Source: Hyphomicrobiaceae bacterium (GTDB taxonomy: Bacteria > Pseudomonadota > Alphaproteobacteria > Rhizobiales > Hyphomicrobiaceae). From it: a stretch of DNA of 58,060 nt. Below, one piece after another: positions 1 to 7,625 of this stretch. Both the position numbers and the translations under genes were made by a program. Location: positions 1 to 58,060 of the forward strand of contig PKEY01000037.1 of assembly GCA_002919265.1 (NCBI GenBank), read 5' to 3'. Under the pieces are notes generated by a model, which saw nothing but the letters and a program-made list of their open reading frames with translations, made no database searches and had not been told where the DNA came from. Each line of letters opens with the position of its first letter. Position 1 is the stretch's first letter.

Positions 1-760
1 TAGGGGCCACAACGGTAGCCATGCTCGCGGAGGCCACGTTGGCGCTCCAGGAAGAGGCGTTACCGGAAGGATGAGACCCGTTCGATGTCGCAATCAGATC
101 GTTGCGGCAGTACGCATCGTAAAACCGCTTTGCGGTCAGGCTGATCGAACGCCAATAGCTGCGATCGGCAGCCCATTTCCCGGCGAGATCCTGAAACGTC
201 ACGGGGCGTTTCCTGGACAGCGGAGCAGTCCAGCTGAGAATGTGCTCCTGCACGGTTCGTGTGCGTTGCGCGACAGGCGAGGGGACGTATTCGCCGGAAT
301 AAACGACCAGATGCTCCAGCTGGGCGCGGACGCCGGTCGATACGTCGGGGAAGCTTTCCCCGGGCACCCCGCCGCCGGTCGCACCGATGCCGGCAAAATT
401 GTTTTGGCGCGGATGAACGTCCCCCCTTTTGCCGTTGCCCCGTCGGAACGTGAGGTAGTTCGTCTCTACCAGCATCTGGAAGAAGGCGTAGTCCCAACGG
501 ACTCGCAGCGCTTCCCCGTGCGTTTTGTACCAGGCAGCAATATCGCGATAGCGCAGATCAAGATCGGGGTTCCGTTCGCGGAGGAAGGCCATAAGCCGTT
601 CCGGCGTCACGCAGGCCGGAACGACGTTATTTGCGCTGATGCGGATTGGAGTTGCTTGGGCAGAGGCAAAGGCCAACAGGCCCGCCGCCAGCATCCCCAT
701 CATCAAACTTGCGCGCCACGTTGAAAGGCCGCGCGCGGCGGCCAGAGTGTTGTGCCGCAT
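1..760 (-). CDS. Secreted glucosaminidase-domain protein, partial (3' end beyond window)
   Basis: The frame is open from an ATG at 760 down to base 1, so the 3' end is missing; 253 codons are visible. An N-terminal signal peptide (about residues 1-36, hydrophobic stretch ending FASAQA) predicts export. The next part reads closely like the neighbouring gene at 760-1965: RWDYAFFQMLVETNYLTFRR, then NNFAGIGA, then GESFPDVSTGVRAQLEHL. These are the core motifs of Bax-like/glucosaminidase (PF01832-type) murein hydrolases, with the Glu of LVET the probable catalytic acid. The start overlaps the stop of the upstream gene by one base (TGATG), which suggests translational coupling. Role inferred: cleavage of peptidoglycan glycan strands in the periplasm. 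The visible C-terminal part is Ser/Ala-rich linker. Confidence 0.75.
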   Translation of the reverse strand, partial: MRHNTLAAARGLSTWRASLMMGMLAAGLLAFASAQATPIRISANNVVPACVTPERLMAFLRERNPDLDLRYRDIAAWYKTHGEALRVRWDYAFFQMLVETNYLTFRRGNGKRGDVHPRQNNFAGIGATGGGVPGESFPDVSTGVRAQLEHLVVYSGEYVPSPVAQRTRTVQEHILSWTAPLSRKRPVTFQDLAGKWAADRSYWRSISLTAKRFYDAYCRNDLIATSNGSHPSGNASSWSANVASASMATVVAP

Positions 761-1965
761 CAACCCTCCGGGCACAGCTCGAAAGCTCTGTCGAGCGCGC
801 TGATCTGATTGGAGAACTCGCCAATCGCGACGCCACCTTTCGCATAGGCTGCGATGTAGGCCTCCATCTCCCGCTTCTCGGAGCCTTCGTTCACGTCGAG
901 GACGGTGTAGTTGATCGAGCCATCCTCGCCCTTGGCCTTGATGATCACGGCCTTCTGGCCACCGTAGCTGGCCGTCCAGACGCGGCACTTAGGCTGCGGC
1001 GCTGCCTTTGCGGCGGCGGCAGCAGACGATGCGGCCGCGGCAGTGTGCACTATGGAGGACTGCTCTGCCTTGGGCTCCCCGCTCACCCAGGCATCCGAGA
1101 TGGCCGTGTCACGACCGGCAGGCGGAACAATCTTCCCATTTCCGACTGGATTTTTGCCGGCGATGGAAGCCGCGCCAAGGCTCGAACGCGTGGTCGTTTC
1201 TATGCGAGCACCGTCTGCAGCTTGCTTCCCGAGGACACTGCCGGAGGATTTAGCCTTGGTGCTGTTGAAGCTGGCGGCCATCATGGAGGAACCGCTTCTG
1301 CCCGCACGGGCTTGGGCGACGAGTTCAGGCCGTGGATCGGGTCGCCGGCAAGTGTCCTGATAGAACGCGTCGGCGATGGCCGCGATCTTGGCGCTGTATC
1401 TGCGGTCGCCGGGAGCCCACTTCTTGGCGAGATCAGTGAATGTGATCGGCCGTTTGATGCTGTTCTGCCAGGATGTGAGGATTCCCCACTCCTGTACCTT
1501 GCGGGTGCGCTCGGCTACCGGGTTGTCGATCCGCTCACCTGCATAGAGAAGCAGATGCTGCAAATGGGCTTTGACGCCACTTGAGATATCCGGGAACGAT
1601 TCACCGCGCTGCCCCCGCCCGGCAGCACCCAGACCAGCGAAATTGTTCTGCTCCGGCCGCACGATCCCCGGCTGGCCGTTGCCTCGGCGGAAGGAAAGAT
1701 TGCCTGTCTCAAGCAGCATCTGGAAGAAGGCGTAGTCCCAGCGGACGCCGAGCTCTTCGCCATGCCGCATGTATTCCGTGGCCACGTTCTCGAATCGCGG
1801 ATCGAGTGCCGGATTTCGCGCCTTCACGAAAGCCATCAGGCGCCCTGGCGTGGCGCAAGCCGCAACCTGGTTTGAGGGACTGGCCTTGATTGCGGGCATG
1901 TCTGCCCAAGCAGGCCATGATGTACATGCCAGGAATAAAATTGAGGTAACGACTCGGCGGTTCAT
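760..1965 (-). CDS. Secreted glucosaminidase-domain murein hydrolase with C-terminal extension
   Basis: A 401-residue protein. I start at ATG 1965 because MNRRVVTSIL...PAWA is a clean signal peptide; an in-frame ATG at 2100 would bury it behind a basic leader. Residues about 50-210 form the glucosaminidase/Bax-like domain (RWDYAFFQMLLETGNLSFRR, EQNNFAGLGA, GESFPDISSGVKAHLQHLL), with the Glu in LLET as likely acid catalyst. Residues about 215-320 are a low-complexity Ser/Ala/Lys linker. The last 75 residues (from KCRVWTASYGGQKAVIIKA) form a small alpha/beta domain ending LDRAFELCPEG that I do not recognise with certainty; it is SPOR-like in size and position. It is a paralogue of the gene downstream, to which its stop codon is fused by one base. 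Expected to act in the periplasm on peptidoglycan. Confidence 0.75.
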   Translation of the reverse strand: MNRRVVTSILFLACTSWPAWADMPAIKASPSNQVAACATPGRLMAFVKARNPALDPRFENVATEYMRHGEELGVRWDYAFFQMLLETGNLSFRRGNGQPGIVRPEQNNFAGLGAAGRGQRGESFPDISSGVKAHLQHLLLYAGERIDNPVAERTRKVQEWGILTSWQNSIKRPITFTDLAKKWAPGDRRYSAKIAAIADAFYQDTCRRPDPRPELVAQARAGRSGSSMMAASFNSTKAKSSGSVLGKQAADGARIETTTRSSLGAASIAGKNPVGNGKIVPPAGRDTAISDAWVSGEPKAEQSSIVHTAAAASSAAAAAKAAPQPKCRVWTASYGGQKAVIIKAKGEDGSINYTVLDVNEGSEKREMEAYIAAYAKGGVAIGEFSNQISALDRAFELCPEG

Positions 1966-2166
1966 GGGACCAGTACTCCGAACTTCCCCAAGTTGCGTCC
2001 CTCGGCCGGGGGCGAGCTTGTCTCCGTACAGAAATAGGGCGAACAATCTTAAGGCGCGGTTGACGCCAGTTCGTTTTCGGGACTTTCGATGAAGGACCAA
2101 CTTTCGGGCGCAAGTAGGAACGACCCGGGGAGGAATTGTGGCGGTATCTGACGAATTCCGCGATGG

Positions 2167-2583
2167 TCAGTAGACGGACCGGTGGCGTTCGATCTCGATG
2201 CCGACGGCCGCGCAGGATGGAAGGACGTCTGGCTTCTCCACGCGTACCCGCACTCTCCGAACGCGCCGGTCGGCAAGGCAGGCAGAGGCAATGCGTTCGG
2301 CGAGGGTCTCGATCAGGTTGAAGTGGCCGCTCGCCACCGCATCTTTGGCCGCCCGGATGGCGAGGTCGTAGTCGTAGACCTGGGAGATCTCATCCGAGAT
2401 GCCGTCGTAGTCGTCACGAACCTCGAGGTCCAGGGAGACCACGACGCGCTGCTCGTAGCGATGCTCGTGCTCATATACGCCCACGCTGCCGATCAGCTCC
2501 AGACCGCGCACGAAGACGCGGCGCGAGCCTGATGGCAGGCGGCGCTCAGCTTCGATCAGGGCCTCGTCGCTCCAGGGGTCCAC
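2167..2583 (-). CDS. folB: Dihydroneopterin aldolase
   Basis: A 138-residue cytoplasmic enzyme of folate synthesis that converts 7,8-dihydroneopterin to 6-hydroxymethyl-dihydropterin and glycolaldehyde. The FolB signature is clear: VRGLELIGSVGVYEHEHRYEQ near the N-terminus, with the conserved Glu of the substrate pocket, then VSLDLEV, then YDLAIRAAKDAV, HFNLIETLAERIA, and the catalytic Lys in RVRVEKPDVLP close to the C-terminus. Length is slightly above the usual 120 because of a short N-terminal extension (MDPWSDEALIEAERRLPSG). No other fol gene is adjacent, so it appears to be a stand-alone locus here. Confidence 0.9.
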   Translation of the reverse strand: MDPWSDEALIEAERRLPSGSRRVFVRGLELIGSVGVYEHEHRYEQRVVVSLDLEVRDDYDGISDEISQVYDYDLAIRAAKDAVASGHFNLIETLAERIASACLADRRVRRVRVRVEKPDVLPSCAAVGIEIERHRSVY

Positions 2584-3007
2584 GAGGTTCTCGGCTCCTC
2601 AATTTTCGGGCGGCTGCGGCCGCAAAAGCATTGAATTCCTGAGACCGAAAAGTCGATGCGTTCATCTGGCTTGCTGCAACCAGAGCGTCAAGGAGGCAAG
2701 CGGCAGCAACAGGGGAAAGAGATTGATGCCTATGCCTCAGACAAAGTGCTCGGCAAGTAATCAATGGGACTGATACCCTGATGCACTTTTGTTGGGCAAT
2801 TATCGCAAAGAATTGCCTGAAAATAAATCTTCGTTGCGCTTCAGTAACGGTTCGGTTCAAAGCGAATTAAAGCTCCAAACTGCGATTGTCATATCTCGAA
2901 TTTTACGTCCATCTTTTTGCTATAGCGAAGGCGAGCGGGGAAGCTTCACTTCGCTACAGGGGACAAGACTTGGCGCTGTCGGACGCGCAAGTCTGCTTGC
3001 TGGGGGC
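2584..3007. other. Gene-free stretch between folB and the porin-like gene
   Basis: About 420 bases with no convincing coding frame. Overlapping short frames on both strands have arginine-rich, non-family translations. The part from about 2780 to 2930 is distinctly more A+T-rich than its surroundings and probably holds the promoter of the outer-membrane gene starting at 3008. I see no clear terminator or RNA gene. Confidence 0.5.
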
Positions 3008-3793
3008 ATGACAATGATCACGCTACGCACGACCGGGTTGGCTTTTGTGGCGCTATCCGCGGCGCTTACCGGACCCGCGCTCGCAGACGGAAGTCTGAAA
3101 GATCCTTATGCGCCGGCTGAAAGGAAGTTGGAGTGGTCGTTCAATATTGGCGCGACGACCGACTACATGTTCAGGGGCATTTCTCAGAACGATAGAGATC
3201 CTGCCCTGCAAGGCGGCGTCGATATCAGCTACGGCGTCTTCTACGCCGGCATCTTCACGTCAATGATCGATTTCGGTGGGGCGCCGCCCGCTGACGTGGA
3301 GCTCGACTTCTACGCAGGCATCAAGCCCGAGTGGATGGGCGTGTCGTTCGACCTGGGCGTCATCTACTACACCTATCCCGGTGCGAATGACAGTGGTGCG
3401 GAGCTCAACTTCGTTGAGTTCAAGGCCGGCGCCAGCGTCACGCCTGTCGACAAGCTGACGCTGGGCGGGACGGTCTATTATTCGCCGGAGTACACGCTGG
3501 AAACAGGCGAGGTTTGGACCTTCGAAGGCACGGCAGCTTATGAGTTGCGCCAGATCATGATGTTCACGCCGACGATCAGTGCGACGCTCGGCTATCAGGT
3601 CGGCAAGGACGATGATTTCGTAGCCCTTGGAGACGATGATTATCTGTACTGGAACGTCGGTCTTTCGCTTGCGGTCGAGAAGCTAACGCTCGATTTCCGG
3701 TACTGGGACACCGACATCGACAAGGTTGGCCTGTGCGCGGCGAAGAACCTGTGTGACGAGCGGTTCGTCTTCTCGGCGAAGTTCACATACTGA
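3008..3793 (+). CDS. TorF/TIGR02001-type putative outer-membrane porin
   Basis: A 261-residue protein. I use ATG 3008 (MTMITLRTTGLAF), which gives a textbook signal peptide ending PALADG; ATG 3014 is an equal alternative, and the upstream in-frame extension from 2789 is not coding in style. The mature part opens with EWSFNIGATTDYMFRGISQ, the hallmark of the TIGR02001 family (conserved Phe-Arg-Gly after an amphipathic strand). It continues with alternating beta strands (VELDFYAGIKPEWMG, FDLGVIYYTYPG, LGGTVYYSPEYT) and ends in an aromatic residue (FSAKFTY), as expected for a beta-barrel. Two cysteines near the C-terminus could pair. Function in the family is poorly defined; small-molecule passage is inferred. 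Confidence 0.8.
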   Translation: MTMITLRTTGLAFVALSAALTGPALADGSLKDPYAPAERKLEWSFNIGATTDYMFRGISQNDRDPALQGGVDISYGVFYAGIFTSMIDFGGAPPADVELDFYAGIKPEWMGVSFDLGVIYYTYPGANDSGAELNFVEFKAGASVTPVDKLTLGGTVYYSPEYTLETGEVWTFEGTAAYELRQIMMFTPTISATLGYQVGKDDDFVALGDDDYLYWNVGLSLAVEKLTLDFRYWDTDIDKVGLCAAKNLCDERFVFSAKFTY

Positions 3794-3803
3794 GTTTGAA
3801 CAG

Positions 3804-3831
3804 AACTGAGTGTTGATTGGAACGCTCAGTT
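3804..3831 (+). terminator. Stem-loop after the porin-like gene
   Basis: An 11-bp inverted repeat (left arm 3804-3814, right arm 3821-3831, six-base loop, one G-T pair) begins 11 bases after the stop codon. It is followed by TATCCCC rather than a run of T, so it may protect or weakly terminate the transcript instead of being a classical intrinsic terminator. Confidence 0.5.
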
Positions 3832-3916
3832 ATCCCCAGCAGCAAAGCGCCGGTTTCTTGCGGCGGTGCTGCAACAGCATTAACTCTGGCGATGGCTGAA
3901 CGCGGGGCATTCTCTC

Positions 3917-4672
3917 GTGCTCATCACCCTCGCCATTCTTTTGTCGCTCACCGTCGCGATCGCGGGCTGCATTTTGGCGCCGCGCATAAGGGAGCGGCGC
4001 GTTGTTTTCGATGCCACGCCAGACCGGCCGGTTCCCTTTGGGCTTAAAATGGCGTGGCTCGCAATCCGGACACGGGATACGGCGCGCGTCCTTGACGTAC
4101 TGGGGCTTGTCAATCCGCGTCCCTGCAACTGGAATTCCGGGATCGGCTCGGTCTACGACGATCACCTCGGCGAAAACCACATCTTTGTGTCTCCGCCCGT
4201 CGACGAATGGACGTTCGTAGTAGGGCTGGCCCTGCCGTATCCGGTTGGACCGAGATTTGTCGACAAGTGCACGCCCTTGCTGCTTGAGCTTGGCCGTCAG
4301 TTTCCCGATGTTCAGTACTTCTTCAGCTATCCGCTAATCGACTTCTTCGCCTGGGCCCGGGTTCGCGATGGCAATCTCGTGCGCGCATTCGCCATCAGCG
4401 AGGAAGGGGCGATTTGGAACAAAGGTAAAATCACGCCGGAAGAACGTGGTCTCGGGCTCAAGCTGTTCGAGCTGCGAGGCGTCCGCGGGCGTAAGGGTGA
4501 CGCCGGCGGCGAGATCATTCTCTATCCCACGGAAGAACATGTGCTGCGGCTCGCGAGCCGGTGGAGCCTCGACCCGACGCGGCTTGAGGCGGCACCCGTT
4601 CCCGCCGGCCTGGGCTACATTGGGGCGGCCCCGGCCAAGTGGAACCCGGAGCTGATGCGCAAGACGGCTTAG
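3917..4672 (+). CDS. Conserved envelope protein of unknown function
   Basis: A 251-residue product beginning at GTG 3917. Residues 1-18 are hydrophobic and end VAIAGC, which could be either a lipoprotein signal (Cys18) or a single membrane anchor. The remainder is soluble with mixed alpha/beta character and frequent Trp and Phe (DEWTFVVGLALP, DVQYFFSYPLIDFFAWARV, EEGAIWNKGKITPEERGLGL). The region GENHIFVSPPVDEWTFV resembles small proteins seen beside polymorphic or self-recognition loci, but I cannot place it in a named family with confidence. It is not clearly in an operon; the next gene is convergent. Confidence 0.65.
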   Translation: MLITLAILLSLTVAIAGCILAPRIRERRVVFDATPDRPVPFGLKMAWLAIRTRDTARVLDVLGLVNPRPCNWNSGIGSVYDDHLGENHIFVSPPVDEWTFVVGLALPYPVGPRFVDKCTPLLLELGRQFPDVQYFFSYPLIDFFAWARVRDGNLVRAFAISEEGAIWNKGKITPEERGLGLKLFELRGVRGRKGDAGGEIILYPTEEHVLRLASRWSLDPTRLEAAPVPAGLGYIGAAPAKWNPELMRKTA

Positions 4673-4734
4673 GCTGGCAGAGGACCATCAGCAGACGGCC
4701 AGCCAGAAGCGTGGTGACGCGCAGCGGCGAAGGC

Positions 4735-5127
4735 TTATTCGATCGGTTTCAGCAGGTCCCCTCGGCCCGAGCTCAACGAATAGGCCAAGGCAGACGTATC
4801 GTCCGGGCAACGATCCCGATAGGTCAGACGGGCGCTCCGATGGAGGATCAGCGCCGTGCAGTTTTCCGCAACCGCGTCGCCTACGGTCGATGACAGGAGC
4901 TCAGAAAGGCGGTCAGACGGCTTTGCAGAAGCGTCGATGCGCAGCGCGGACGTCGTAGCTGGCGCCGCTGGGCCAAACACATTCCATCCGTAGGACTCAC
5001 CCACCGCGCCGCCGAATACCGTCCCGGCCGCAAAGCCCAGGAGGAGCAACGTGAGGCCGGCCAAGCGGCCACGGCGCACGCCAGCCGATTGATCAGACTG
5101 CGAGTTGTGATGCGGGCCAGTACTCAT
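4735..5127 (-). CDS. Small single-pass membrane protein, unknown
   Basis: A 130-residue protein with a hydrophilic N-terminus (MSTGPHHNSQSDQ), one membrane segment at about residues 22-44 (LAGLTLLLLGFAAGTVFGGAVG), then a Pro/Ala linker and a soluble C-terminal domain containing two cysteines (VAENCTALIL and TYRDRCPDD) that could form a disulfide if periplasmic. I recognise no family. It lies downstream of the RNase T2 gene on the same strand, 128 bases away, so co-transcription is possible but not shown. Confidence 0.55.
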   Translation of the reverse strand: MSTGPHHNSQSDQSAGVRRGRLAGLTLLLLGFAAGTVFGGAVGESYGWNVFGPAAPATTSALRIDASAKPSDRLSELLSSTVGDAVAENCTALILHRSARLTYRDRCPDDTSALAYSLSSGRGDLLKPIE

Positions 5128-5255
5128 GGAGCCTTGCTACGCTTATGGACGAATCTGTTGCGCTCTGGTGTCATGATGCCGATCTGCCACCAACCCGCAA
5201 CTGCACCAGGGTAACGCTGAAAGTTCTCCACTTATATCCTGGCGTGCATTTTTGG

Positions 5256-5996
5256 TTAGAGCGCCCGCTGACCGTGCGGCGCGGGCGATGCGCCGCTACC
5301 ACCGCGAACTGGTGGCACATACATCCGGCTTGCCCGGCATGCGCCGCGATATTCGTTGCTCCCGCAGGCGCGGAAGTTTCCTTCCCGTGAGAAGCAGATG
5401 CGCACCTCGCGCAGCCGATTGCCGGAACCACGACAATCCACGGCGATCATCTCGTGTTTCAGGCCAGGATTCGCCCGAATGAACTCATCCACGACCTGTT
5501 GTGGACTGATGAAAAACGGTTCGGGTGGGGAGATGAAGCGCGACGGGATTCTGATCTTCTCATAGAGGCGCCGCGACAACGCATAATACCCGGCAGGATC
5601 AAGCCCCGTGCAGGTGCCGTGCTTGCGGTACTCATGGATGACAAGACGCGGGCTCGGCATGATATCGAGCATCCGATCGATAATCGCCTGAGGGACGTAG
5701 GGCCGCTCGCGTGTCGGGCAATATTCGGGGAAGCCACGCTCATACTGCGGCCAAAGCCCATGCAACACGAAAGCGTAGGGACGTGCGCCGCGCCGGCATT
5801 GCGGGTCATCTTCCGTGGACTGCACGCTGGAGCAGTAGGTCGGGCTCCAGGACAACACCAGGGAGTAGTAGTCGAACACCCCCGCCCTAGGCTCGGCGGG
5901 AGCACGGCTGCGCTGGGCCTCCGCGGGCGACACCAGAAGCGGGGCAATGAGGACAACAACAGACGCAAGGGAAGAGATCAGACGCACTGCTTTCAT
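5256..5996 (-). CDS. Ribonuclease T2 family, secreted
   Basis: A 246-residue protein with a signal peptide (about 1-27, ending SPAEA). Both conserved active-site segments of RNase T2 are present: CAS I as FVLHGLWPQ (catalytic His) and CAS II as HEYRKHGTC (second His, Glu and Lys). Other family traits are the opening FDYYSLVLSWSPTYC and several cysteines suited to disulfides. It should cleave RNA non-specifically through a 2',3'-cyclic intermediate in the periplasm, probably for scavenging of nucleotides or phosphate. The M20 peptidase gene ends 57 bases upstream on the same strand, so both may be in one transcript. Confidence 0.88.
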   Translation of the reverse strand: MKAVRLISSLASVVVLIAPLLVSPAEAQRSRAPAEPRAGVFDYYSLVLSWSPTYCSSVQSTEDDPQCRRGARPYAFVLHGLWPQYERGFPEYCPTRERPYVPQAIIDRMLDIMPSPRLVIHEYRKHGTCTGLDPAGYYALSRRLYEKIRIPSRFISPPEPFFISPQQVVDEFIRANPGLKHEMIAVDCRGSGNRLREVRICFSREGNFRACGSNEYRGACRASRMYVPPVRGGSGASPAPHGQRAL

Positions 5997-6053
5997 ATGG
6001 CGTGGCTCGAAGTTGAACTCTGCACGTTGGGCAATCTCTGGAGTGATGACGGA

Positions 6054-7454
6054 CTATTTTGCTTCGGCCAGGCGCTGAAGTATCCGCGCCCAGCTCCGCG
6101 CGCCTTTGCGGAAGCTCGACAGATTGTACTTTTCGTTTGGCGAGTGAATGCGATCATCGTCGCAGCCGAAGCCGATGAGCAGGCTGTCCATCCCGAGCTG
6201 TTGCTTGAATGCTGTGACGATGGGGATCGAGCCGCCGGAGCCCATGAGCGCCGCGGGCCTGCCCCATTCCTCCTCGAGAGCCTGGGCAGCCGCCTGCACA
6301 TGCGGGGCCTGCGGATCGAAGGCGATTGCAGCACTGCCGCGAGACTGAATGAAATCGACCCGGCAATCCGGGGGCGCTTTCGACGCCAGGAAACTCTGGA
6401 GATTGGTGACGATGCGATCTGGGTCCTGACCGGCCACAAGCCGGCAAGTGATCTTGGCGGAAGCTCGAGAGGGAATAACGGTTTTGGTGCCCACACCTTG
6501 ATAGCCGCCGGTGATGCCGTTGAACTCACAGGTCGGCCTCGCCCAGAGCTGCTCGAGCACCGAGAAACCCTTTTCTCCAGCCGGAACGCTTAGGCCAACG
6601 TCCGCCAGGAACGCATCGGCATCGAAGCCGAGGCGTTGCCACTGGTCGAGCTGGCTTTGCGGGACGCTCGTCACGCCATCGTAGAAGCCGGGGACCGTGA
6701 CACGTCCGTCCTCGTCATGGAGAGCAGCCAGCATGTGCGCGAGCACGCGGATCGGATTGGCGGCTGGACCGCCATAGAGTCCGGAGTGCAGATCGCGCTT
6801 TGCACCCGTAACGATGACCTCGGTGGCAGCCAGTCCGCGCAGCATGAGCGTGATGCCTGGCGTATCCTTGTCCCACTGCGTGGTGTCGCAGACGAGGGCG
6901 TAGTCGCACCGGATTTCGTCGGCGTGCTGCTCGAGGAAGCCCGGCAGGCTGGGCGAGCCCGTTTCCTCCTCGCCTTCGAGAAGCACTGTAACGGCAATCG
7001 GCAGCTCACCCGCGACCTCCTTCCAGGCCCGCGCGGCTTCGAGGAAAGTCATGAGCTGGCCTTTATTATCCTCCGCGCCGCGCGCGACGATGACGGTGCC
7101 GTTGTGTGGATCCTCGACAAGCCGCGGCTCGAAAGGCGGCGAAGTCCACAAGTCCAGCGGATCAGGCGGCTGCACGTCATAGTGCCCGTAGAACAGCAGG
7201 CGGGGCATGCCGGGCGGAACATTCTTCCGGTCATGAGCCACGACCATCGGATGGCCCGTCGTCGGCCGCACCGAAGCCTCGAACCCGATCTCGCGCAAGA
7301 TCTGGGCGCACCATTCCGCTGCCGCCGAGCACTCATCCTTGTAGGCTGGGTCGGTTGAAATGCTCTTCAGGCGCAGAAACTGGAACAGGCGGTCCAGCGC
7401 GGCATCTTCAGATTTCGCGAGGACGTCGAGCACGCGGGAAAGTTGATCGGCCAT
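6054..7454 (-). CDS. M20 family metallopeptidase (dipeptidase-like)
   Basis: A 466-residue cytoplasmic enzyme of the M20 di-zinc peptidase family. The metal ligands and catalytic residues can be read in order: GHYDVQP (His plus the Asp two residues on), GAEDNKGQ (bridging Asp), EGEEETGS (general-base Glu followed by a ligand Glu), VCDTTQW (ligand Asp) and a C-terminal His in [13 protein letters not shown] lid/dimerisation domain lies between about residues 205 and 330 ([14 protein letters not shown]). Overall layout matches the M20 dipeptidase group with [15 protein letters not shown] after the first His. Substrate is probably a dipeptide or short peptide; it could instead be an acyl-amino-acid hydrolase. 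Confidence 0.85.
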   Translation of the reverse strand: MADQLSRVLDVLAKSEDAALDRLFQFLRLKSISTDPAYKDECSAAAEWCAQILREIGFEASVRPTTGHPMVVAHDRKNVPPGMPRLLFYGHYDVQPPDPLDLWTSPPFEPRLVEDPHNGTVIVARGAEDNKGQLMTFLEAARAWKEVAGELPIAVTVLLEGEEETGSPSLPGFLEQHADEIRCDYALVCDTTQWDKDTPGITLMLRGLAATEVIVTGAKRDLHSGLYGGPAANPIRVLAHMLAALHDEDGRVTVPGFYDGVTSVPQSQLDQWQRLGFDADAFLADVGLSVPAGEKGFSVLEQLWARPTCEFNGITGGYQGVGTKTVIPSRASAKITCRLVAGQDPDRIVTNLQSFLASKAPPDCRVDFIQSRGSAAIAFDPQAPHVQAAAQALEEEWGRPAALMGSGGSIPIVTAFKQQLGMDSLLIGFGCDDDRIHSPNEKYNLSSFRKGARSWARILQRLAEAK

Positions 7455-7625
7455 GTTGCTCCGGCTTGTTTCGCGGCTGTTATTCAGAGCCTACACAGTT
7501 GATGAGAGTGCGCCCTCCTGTCAAAGGGAAGCGAACTCGAACAAGCCCCTTCGCGTTTGCTCGGCACGTTGGCGGGGGGTATTGCACACTCGTCGTGGAT
7601 TGCCGCACGAACGAAAGGACATCCA

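Noticed and set aside
2789-3007. N-terminal extension of the porin-like protein in the same frame
   Set aside because: The extension has no coding bias or family similarity, and the signal peptide begins at 3008.
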